From: Gemmatimonadota bacterium
GTDB taxonomy: Bacteria > Gemmatimonadota > Gemmatimonadetes > Gemmatimonadales > Gemmatimonadaceae
NCBI GenBank assembly: GCA_029884515.1
Contig: JAOUHR010000034.1
Location: 1-11,343 of the forward strand
Length of the DNA: 11,343 bases
Direction: 5' to 3'
The position numbers and the translations under genes are program-made. Shown here piece by piece: positions 1 to 4,566 of this stretch (its first letter is position 1; each line of letters begins with the position of its first letter). The notes under the pieces are model-generated. The model worked only from the letters and a program-made list of their open reading frames with translations. It was not told the DNA's origin and did not search any database.

Positions 1-730
1 CCAGCATGGACAGGTCCCCACCGACATAGCGCAAGTCCACTGCCTGGAAGCCACGCCCACGCCGGTACGGGCATTCCTCCTTCCGGTGCATCAGATGCGC
101 CCGCACCTCGCCACCGCCGCACACGTGGAATGGCTCACGTCGTGTGGCGCTCCTCTTGAACGGAAGGTCCCATCTCCCCTTGAAGTGGACTGCATTCGCG
201 AGCACCAGATCCGTGTCGGCGGACAGACAGCCAGGAGGGACCAGTTCGAGGATCCGCCGCTTCGTCTTGTTCGCGACCCACCTGTTGATCTCGACGTACG
301 CCGATGCCGCTTCGCGGCGGAAGTCGATCGGGTGCAGCTCGCCGGCATGGTACGTGGCGATCAGCTCGAGGAACGCAGGCTGAAGGGCCATGCCCTCCTG
401 CACCCAGAGCGAGTTCGCCACGGCCATCTCGTACGCGCGGCCGCCTGATGCGTTGAGTCGCTGGATCAGCTTCGCGAAGGCAACGTGCTCCTCCGTGCCG
501 GCGGCGGGCCAGCGAAGGGCGGTCCGCATCTGCACCGCCGTCTCTCCGCGCGCGCCTTCGACGACGATCCCGAGGGCCGCGCGAATGCTGAGGGGAGAGA
601 AGATCAGGTTGCCCGGCTCTTGGAGCAGCTGTGCGAACAACGCGAGCGACGCGTCGTTGTGTCTCTCAGCGACCGCGGTCGAGCCTGCCGCGTCGATCGT
701 GTCCCTCCGATCCCACTGGAACGTTCGCAT
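1..730 (-). CDS. Serpin-family serine protease inhibitor, N-terminal part (3' end beyond window)
   Basis: The minus strand is open from an ATG at 730 to the window edge, giving 243 residues without a stop. The translation matches the serpin fold closely: NLIFSPLSI at residues 41-49, EGARGETAVQM at 58-68, ANSLWVQEG at 105-113, INRWVANKT at 148-156, LVLANAVHFKGRW at 175-187, PFKRSATRREPFHV at 190-203, and GGDLSML at 237-243. These are the conserved helix-B, shutter and sheet-A segments of the family. Serpins are suicide inhibitors of serine or cysteine proteases and are usually 370-420 residues long, so roughly the last 130-160 residues, including the reactive-centre loop that fixes the target, lie outside. 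No signal peptide is visible from this start, so the product looks cytosolic; no in-frame upstream start was found. An AGGTG Shine-Dalgarno-like stretch precedes the ATG. The upstream NTF2-like gene ends 7 nt away, indicating an operon. Confidence 0.9.
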   Translation of the reverse strand, partial: MRTFQWDRRDTIDAAGSTAVAERHNDASLALFAQLLQEPGNLIFSPLSIRAALGIVVEGARGETAVQMRTALRWPAAGTEEHVAFAKLIQRLNASGGRAYEMAVANSLWVQEGMALQPAFLELIATYHAGELHPIDFRREAASAYVEINRWVANKTKRRILELVPPGCLSADTDLVLANAVHFKGRWDLPFKRSATRREPFHVCGGGEVRAHLMHRKEECPYRRGRGFQAVDLRYVGGDLSML

Positions 731-737
731 GGCGCAC

Positions 738-1217
738 CTACCGCCCTGAATCCGGGTCTGGCACAGCCATTCCGCCGATGAACGTCCACCGGCCGTCGAT
801 GCGCTGCCAGATGTTGAGCTGTTTCTGGCTCGTCGTCTTCACCTCGCCGTCGATCCCACGCACGGTCTGCGTGGCCCAGAAGTGGATCAGGGCGGTCCCA
901 TTGAAGATCCGGACCGAGATGGGATTGATCTCCCAGTAGATCCACACCTCCTTCGAGCCGACGGCATCCATGAATCGACGCACGTTCGTGGCATACCAAC
1001 CCTTGTCCGGTGCGGCGTTCGGCGTCCACCAGCTCCGTGCGTCCGGATGCTCGTTGCACGTGGCTGCGATGCGCGGCAGCTCATGACTCGCCCAGGCATC
1101 CCAGCAGCCCTGGTTCAGGTCGATGATCTCGCGCTCCGCCGGACTCCAGCTCTGCGTCGACGCTGTGGTCGGCACGAGGAGTGTTGCCACGAGTACCGCG
1201 GTGAGATGCAGTCGCAT
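738..1217 (-). CDS. Exported NTF2-like (SnoaL/DUF4440-type) protein
   Basis: 159 residues. The N-terminus (basic MRLH, hydrophobic core to about residue 16, TTA before a likely cleavage near residue 19) is a Sec signal peptide, so the mature protein should be periplasmic or secreted. The mature part has the pattern of the NTF2-like alpha+beta cone: an N-terminal helix (AEREIIDLNQGCWDAW), then strands around VWIYWEINPISVRIFNGTAL, ALIHFWATQTV and the closing QLNIWQRIDGRWTFIGGMAV. The final segment, a Trp-containing strand followed by a GGM turn, is typical of SnoaL/DUF4440 proteins, which range from small-molecule isomerases to stand-alone binding domains; no catalytic residues can be assigned. 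The start is supported by GGAGG at 1222-1226, 4-5 nt before the ATG. It lies 64 nt after the small lipoprotein gene and 7 nt before the serpin gene. Confidence 0.8.
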   Translation of the reverse strand: MRLHLTAVLVATLLVPTTASTQSWSPAEREIIDLNQGCWDAWASHELPRIAATCNEHPDARSWWTPNAAPDKGWYATNVRRFMDAVGSKEVWIYWEINPISVRIFNGTALIHFWATQTVRGIDGEVKTTSQKQLNIWQRIDGRWTFIGGMAVPDPDSGR

Positions 1218-1281
1218 GTCGCCTCCATGCTGAGATGACCTTGAACACCTGCCAGTCCTCCGCGCCGGGACTCCCCCAGGT

Positions 1282-1683
1282 TCACTTCCACACCAGTCGA
1301 ACCGTCACGGCACGCAGGCGCCGACTGTACGTCACGAGCATGTCCTTCCCACTCGCGTTGCCCACCGCGTCGCGGCGATCGGCCATGAGGCCGCGAAAAT
1401 GGTAGAGTTCGAACAACTGCAGGTCAGGGTCCGCATCGGCACGGATGCGCACGAAGTAGCCCTCGGGCTCCTCCCCGCGGGTGCGCATGTCGGCGATGAT
1501 CGCCTGGGCCCCGAGTTGATGTTCGCGGTCGAGCCTCGTGTACTCGCGCAGCCTGATCAGGCCTCGCGCGTCGGCCTCGACGATCGCCTCCGCCGGAGGC
1601 GCGCTGCGGGACAGCGCGGGCTTCGCGCAGGCCACGCTCGCCAACGCACCCACCACTCCGAGAACGCGCATTCGAGCATGCAT
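1282..1683 (-). CDS. Small putative lipoprotein of unknown function
   Basis: 133 residues from the ATG at 1683. Residues 1-18 form a short signal sequence ending in the lipobox-like LASVAC, with the lipidation cysteine at residue 19, so the product is probably a membrane-anchored lipoprotein. The rest is charged and soluble, with a helical stretch rich in Arg and Glu (RLREYTRLDREHQLGAQ) and two later beta-like segments (GYFVRIRADADPDLQLFELYHF and the C-terminal DMLVTYSRRLRAVTVRLVWK region). I do not recognise a family. A second in-frame ATG at 1671 would also keep the lipobox, but the 1683 start is better placed after a GAGAG stretch about 11 nt upstream. The gene begins 8 nt after the stop of the lipocalin-like gene, so the two are very likely co-transcribed. 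Confidence 0.7.
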   Translation of the reverse strand: MHARMRVLGVVGALASVACAKPALSRSAPPAEAIVEADARGLIRLREYTRLDREHQLGAQAIIADMRTRGEEPEGYFVRIRADADPDLQLFELYHFRGLMADRRDAVGNASGKDMLVTYSRRLRAVTVRLVWK

Positions 1684-1691
1684 GGGCGACG

Positions 1692-2216
1692 TCACTCTCG
1701 CAGCCGCACGAGGCGGAGCACGTACTTCGCTCCACCTTCGTAATACGGATCGGCGACGCCGTCCGCCGTCCTCTGATCGACGTAGGTCAGCGTCGCCGTG
1801 TCGCCGGAGACCCCGACGCCGATCCGTGTCTCGCTGTCGATCACGGAGGGGTAGAGCGCGAACTCCGGCCGGAGCACGAGCCGCGAGTCCGTGAGGTGGT
1901 ACCTCCCGGCGTTCGTGACCAGCGCACTGAACCGCTCGCGCCTCTCGGCTTCCGTCGGGCTGAAGGGCGCTGCGAACCGTGGCGAACGCGCCGGGTGATG
2001 CGAATACCCCATGCTGTACCGGCCGTCGGCGAACAGGAAGAGACTCTCCTGTGGCGTGCCTGCGGTCGCGCGGCCGTCGGCCGCCACGTACTCGATGGCG
2101 ACCAGTCTCCACGCGCCCTGCAGCGGGGAGGAGGACCTCGCTTCGGTGTCGATCGCCTGGCAGGCCGGTGCGAACAGCGCGAGGAACAGCAGCGCGTGCG
2201 CGCGTGCGTGGGCCAT
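1692..2216 (-). CDS. Lipocalin-like domain lipoprotein
   Basis: 174 residues. The N-terminus is a lipoprotein signal peptide (hydrophobic core HALLFLALFAP, lipobox FAPAC, lipidated Cys19). The domain opens with LQGAWRLVAIEYVAADGR (residues about 32-49), followed by SLFLFADGRYSMGYSHH. This GxWxL plus LxxDGRYS arrangement is typical of the bacterial lipocalin-like family (Pfam Lipocalin_5 type), small beta-barrels thought to bind hydrophobic ligands. Later segments fit further barrel strands: NAGRYHLTDSRLVLRPEFAL, TRIGVGVSGDTATLTYVDQ and the closing KYVLRLVRL. GGGGAGG about 7 nt before the ATG is an excellent ribosome-binding site and fixes the start. It is the first gene of the minus-strand run towards the serpin gene. 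The ligand cannot be inferred. Confidence 0.82.
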   Translation of the reverse strand: MAHARAHALLFLALFAPACQAIDTEARSSSPLQGAWRLVAIEYVAADGRATAGTPQESLFLFADGRYSMGYSHHPARSPRFAAPFSPTEAERRERFSALVTNAGRYHLTDSRLVLRPEFALYPSVIDSETRIGVGVSGDTATLTYVDQRTADGVADPYYEGGAKYVLRLVRLRE

Positions 2217-2293
2217 CTGGATGCCTCCCCGCCGGCTGGCGCTCCGGCGGATTCAGGCCTCGATCCGGCGGCCATCCATGGAGCACGAGAACC

Positions 2294-2305
2294 TGTGAAA
2301 TCACA
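2294..2305. promoter_or_regulatory. Inverted repeat TGTGA-AA-TCACA, possible operator
   Basis: A perfect 5-bp inverted repeat with a 2-nt spacer lies 78 bp upstream of the lipocalin-like gene start, in unusually AT-rich sequence for this window. The half-sites resemble those of CRP/FNR-family regulators (TGTGA), but the classical CRP site has a 6-nt spacer, so the protein that might bind is unknown. No promoter elements were found to support it. Confidence 0.25.
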
Positions 2306-2503
2306 CCGGGCCAAAGCGAATCCTCACCGGCTCGACGGAGAACGCTGTAGGGGGTTGCACCCTGATCCTGTGGGAAGAGCTCTGTAATCCGCGTCACGAA
2401 TCAGACGCTACCGACCGTTCCTGGATCCACACCCCTCAGCGCAGTACCGCCGTTCGCACGGCCGCGATGGCGGAAGAAGCGGCAGGGAGGGGGAGGTGAG
2501 GGA

Positions 2504-2540
2504 GGGGGCCAGCGGCGGAAGCGCCGCTGGCCCCCTTTCT
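2504..2540 (+). terminator. Rho-independent terminator, 14-bp stem, orphan
   Basis: Bases 2504-2517 pair perfectly with 2522-2535 around the tetraloop GAAG, and the stem is followed by TTTCT. The strong GC stem plus T-rich tail fit intrinsic termination on the plus strand. The minus-strand side of the stem has no T-run. No plus-strand gene precedes it in the window, so what it terminates is unclear: an unannotated small RNA, an attenuated leader for the gene at 2728, or a leftover of a deleted gene. Confidence 0.7.
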
Positions 2541-2727
2541 CGTCGCGGACGGACTCGGCGGCTGTCTCGTGCGGAGCGCGGAATTGCCCAATCAGGCAGT
2601 GCCGTGTTGCGCGTCGCGCAGCCGCTTCGGTTCGGGGCGGTCGATCGAACCAGCCGGCGTGATGAGGGTTGCGGGGCGGAACCGTCTGATACACGTTCGG
2701 CAGACGAGTCAACCTCGGAGGCGCAGC

Positions 2728-2907
2728 ATGAATCAGGGCTACGCGGTCGGCTGGGGCGCTTTGGCGCTTATCAACGCCAACATCGCCCAGCTCAAAGGTC
2801 GGAGTGCAGTGCTCTGGTTCTTGGGGTCATGCATCGGCGGCCCCATCGCCACCTTGATTCTCGTGTTCGTAGAGAACCGGGCCAAGTCAGGCGGCGGCGC
2901 TGCCTGA
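2728..2907 (+). CDS. Small membrane protein, 59 residues
   Basis: A 59-residue protein starting with MNQGYAVGWGALALINANIA. A GRS motif at about residues 24-26 leads into a hydrophobic segment (about residues 27-48, AVLWFLGSCIGGPIATLILVF) and ends in a short polar tail. Small proteins with a segment like AxxKGRS followed by one transmembrane helix containing GP are common and uncharacterised in bacteria. A GGAGG at 2717-2721, 6 nt before the ATG, strongly supports this start. The DinB-like gene follows after 69 nt in the same direction. No function can be assigned. Confidence 0.72.
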   Translation: MNQGYAVGWGALALINANIAQLKGRSAVLWFLGSCIGGPIATLILVFVENRAKSGGGAA

Positions 2908-2976
2908 CGGCGCTTGGTGACGGACGGCCGGCCAGGGTGGCGGGTTGGCGGCTCCCCACGAGGAAGTCGAGGACGA

Positions 2977-3492
2977 ATGGCGAATACCGAGTGGTGGCAG
3001 CGTGGTCCCATCGACGGCATCCCCTCCGTGCTGCAACCGATCGCGCACATCCTTCTTCAAGTGCGCGAGAGTGTCGGCGAGATCGTCGCGCCTCTGACGG
3101 AGCAAGAATGGAACGCCCGCCCTGCCGGGGTGGCTTCCGCCGCCTTTCATGTGCGACATATAGCAGGAGTCATCGATCGCCTCTTCACCTACGCTCGAGG
3201 GACCGCATTGTCGGCAGAACAATTCGCGGCGATTGAGTCGGAAGGTCAGGAACTTCTCGGAGCGGACGTCGCGACAGTCCTGGACGCCCTGTCCACACGA
3301 GTCGACATCGCCATCGCCGAGCTTCGCACGATCGATGTTTCAACACTTGGCGACTTTCGTGCCGTGGGACGGGCCCGGCTACCTGCGACCGTCATCGGTT
3401 GCCTGGTGCATGGCGCAGAACACGCGATGCGTCACGTGGGACAGCTTTCGGTCACCGCTCGCATCGTGCGGGCTGGCATGCGTGGAGCGTGA
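2977..3492 (+). CDS. DinB-superfamily (DinB_2-type) putative metal-dependent protein
   Basis: 171 residues from the ATG at 2977. The translation follows the DinB/YfiT four-helix-bundle pattern: PIAHILLQVRESVGEIVAPL (helix 1), then FHVRHIAGVIDRLFTYARG (residues 57-75) with His58 and His61, SAEQFAAIESEGQ, and a last helix with VHGAEHAMRHVGQ carrying His145, His149 and His153. In this superfamily three histidines, one in helix 2 and two in the last helix, bind a divalent metal; His61, His149 and His153 are the likely set. Members include thiol-S-transferases using bacillithiol or mycothiol and many of unknown reaction, so the substrate is open. A longer reading from 2914 adds a Gly/Arg-rich stretch unlike the family and was not chosen. 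Purine-rich AGGAAG and GAGGA precede the chosen ATG. Confidence 0.85.
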   Translation: MANTEWWQRGPIDGIPSVLQPIAHILLQVRESVGEIVAPLTEQEWNARPAGVASAAFHVRHIAGVIDRLFTYARGTALSAEQFAAIESEGQELLGADVATVLDALSTRVDIAIAELRTIDVSTLGDFRAVGRARLPATVIGCLVHGAEHAMRHVGQLSVTARIVRAGMRGA

Positions 3493-3580
3493 CTGTCGCT
3501 GAGCTCTCTGCGCGGCCTGACAGGCGGCTGAGCGGCGGTCGTTGGACCGACGTGGATCGACGATCGGGCGCGAACCTTCC

Positions 3581-3585
3581 GGAGG
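3581..3585 (+). promoter_or_regulatory. Shine-Dalgarno site deciding a TTG start
   Basis: GGAGG (within GGAGGGAG) lies 7 nt before a TTG at 3593 but 16 nt before the nearest ATG at 3602 in the same frame. Normal spacing therefore favours TTG as the start of the zinc-ribbon membrane protein. Confidence 0.5.
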
Positions 3586-3592
3586 GAGACGG

Positions 3593-3919
3593 TTGAGGCA
3601 CATGCTGACGCGAGCGGCCCGCGCGCTGTATTGGGTCGGCCTTCTTGCAGGACCCTTCCTGGGCGCCGCGTTGATCACCACGGGTGTGTTCGTCGCGTTG
3701 CGCACCAGCCGCGTTGGCTTTGGACTGATTCCCGCGCTCGTGATCGCGATAGGTCTGCTCAGTTGGATGGGGCTCATCCGCGCATATCGCAGAGTCATGC
3801 CGTTACCGTGTTCGAGGTGTGGCCGGGCGGCCAGCGCGTCGTCGCTCAACCCGGTCACGGTCCGGTGCGGGTCGTGTGGCTATGTGGAGGAGCTCGACAT
3901 CCGAATCCTGGGGGCGTAG
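3593..3919 (+). CDS. Two-helix membrane protein with C-terminal zinc ribbon
   Basis: 108 residues if translation starts at TTG 3593 (105 from the ATG at 3602). Two hydrophobic segments, about residues 12-36 and 43-62, span the membrane, separated by a short loop (RTSRVG). The C-terminus carries two CxxC knuckles, Cys73/Cys76 (PCSRCGR) and Cys92/Cys95 (RCGSCGY), 15 residues apart, as in rubredoxin-like or zinc-ribbon modules, presumably cytoplasmic given the basic RAYRR just before. I recognise no named family. The downstream TPR-like fragment begins 12 nt after the stop, with its ribosome-binding site overlapping this stop codon, so the two are probably translated together. Confidence 0.65.
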   Translation: MRHMLTRAARALYWVGLLAGPFLGAALITTGVFVALRTSRVGFGLIPALVIAIGLLSWMGLIRAYRRVMPLPCSRCGRAASASSLNPVTVRCGSCGYVEELDIRILGA

Positions 3920-3931
3920 GAGCCTGCGTGC

Positions 3932-4327
3932 GTGGCTCGTCTGGGAATCCCAGGAGAGCGTGAGACGCGGCCGCGGGCCAACATCCCGATGACGCTGTCG
4001 GTCCGTGTGTCGGTCCGTGTCGCCGGCGGTCAGGCGCGCTCATGGAACGAGGGACTCATCGCGTCGGCGCGGGGCGACACGGCGGGCGTGCGGCGCGCGC
4101 TGAAGGCCCTGGACGGCGACCCGCGATACGCGCAGCGCGCCGGCCTCCTGTTCCTGGTCGGCGCCAGGGACAGCGCCTATGCCATGCTGGACCGCGCGGT
4201 CGCCGAGCGCGATCCCGACCTGCTGCAGGTCCTGAACGCGATGCCGGCGCTGTACCCCTTCCGGAGGGAACCGCAATTCCAGGCGTTGCTCGCGCGTATC
4301 GGCATGCCGGAGCGGCTGCGCCGATAG
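3932..4327 (+). CDS. TPR-type protein fragment (C-terminal region only)
   Basis: 131 residues from a GTG at 3932 preceded by GTAGGAG. Residues from about 34 on resemble the last repeats and end of long TPR proteins attached to bacterial serine/threonine kinases or adenylate cyclases: helical pairs (WNEGLIASARGD, GVRRALKALD, SAYAMLDRAVAERD) and the ending YPFRREPQFQALLARIGMP at 109-126, which corresponds to the common DPRFQALLRRMGLP-like tail. The first 30 residues are low-complexity, include a 12-bp tandem duplication, and look unrelated. Full-length relatives are several hundred residues, so this is either a decayed remnant or a short derivative with a new start. Its own translation is possible but unproven. 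Confidence 0.45.
   Translation: MARLGIPGERETRPRANIPMTLSVRVSVRVAGGQARSWNEGLIASARGDTAGVRRALKALDGDPRYAQRAGLLFLVGARDSAYAMLDRAVAERDPDLLQVLNAMPALYPFRREPQFQALLARIGMPERLRR
3997..4020 (+). repeat. 12-bp perfect tandem duplication
   Basis: GTCGGTCCGTGT occurs twice in direct succession (3997-4008 and 4009-4020). In the TPR-fragment frame it encodes SVRV twice, adding four residues without a frameshift. It sits in the part of that reading frame that does not resemble the TPR family, consistent with slippage in sequence under weak constraint. Confidence 0.85.
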
Positions 4328-4329
4328 CG

Positions 4330-4542
4330 TCAGGCCCGCCCGCGGTCCCAGCGGTCTGCGCGGTCACGGCTGCCATCCGCGACCTGGTCGAGGGCGCCCG
4401 CGGCGCTCGCTTCAGCCAGTCGTTCCACCTGGGCGCTCGCGAACTTCGCGAATGTCGCCGCCATCTCGCGTACGAGTTCATCCCCGCCGGTCAGGCGGAT
4501 CTCGTAGATGGCGTGCCGGGCGTCCGGAGGTGGTTGGTGCAC
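4330..4542 (-). CDS. Possible remnant of a minus-strand gene, unknown family
   Basis: A 70-residue frame from a GTG at 4542 (GAGG a few bases upstream) to a TGA at 4330. Its translation reads like real protein rather than a shadow: HAIYEIRLTGGDELVREM, then a helix TFAKFASAQVERLAEASA and a charged tail. It sits in the gap between the TPR fragment, which it meets tail to tail at 3 nt, and the TonB receptor, from which it is divergent. The opening suggests the middle or end of a small regulator or enzyme that lost its N-terminus. I cannot name the family. The long minus-strand frame continuing upstream through the TonB gene is a GC-rich shadow and is not part of it. Confidence 0.28.
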   Translation of the reverse strand: MHQPPPDARHAIYEIRLTGGDELVREMAATFAKFASAQVERLAEASAAGALDQVADGSRDRADRWDRGRA

Positions 4543-4566
4543 GCCCTCACTATTAGGGTTCGCCGC

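Larger units (their letters stand above)
2217..2727. other. Divergent intergenic region without a convincing gene
   Basis: These 511 bases separate the minus-strand lipocalin operon from the plus-strand small-protein genes. Short open frames exist on both strands, but their translations are Arg/Pro-rich, lack family signals and lack ribosome-binding sites. The visible structure is a TGTGA-AA-TCACA inverted repeat at 2294-2305 and a 14-bp hairpin terminator at 2504-2540. I found no tRNA and no clear promoter hexamer pair for either direction. Confidence 0.6.

Noticed and set aside
1282..2397. 371-residue minus-strand reading frame spanning both lipoprotein genes
   Set aside because: Only its last 133 residues are protein-like; the upstream part is Arg/Pro/Gly-rich, lies out of frame across the lipocalin-like gene, and that gene has its own signal peptide and ribosome-binding site.
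2401..2712. 103-residue minus-strand frame in the intergenic region
   Set aside because: Arg/Pro-rich, passes through the terminator hairpin, no ribosome-binding site and no domain.
4042..4566. N-terminal extension of the TonB receptor to 906 residues
   Set aside because: The extension reads the TPR fragment in another frame, lacks a signal peptide, and the signal peptide appears only after the ATG at 4567.
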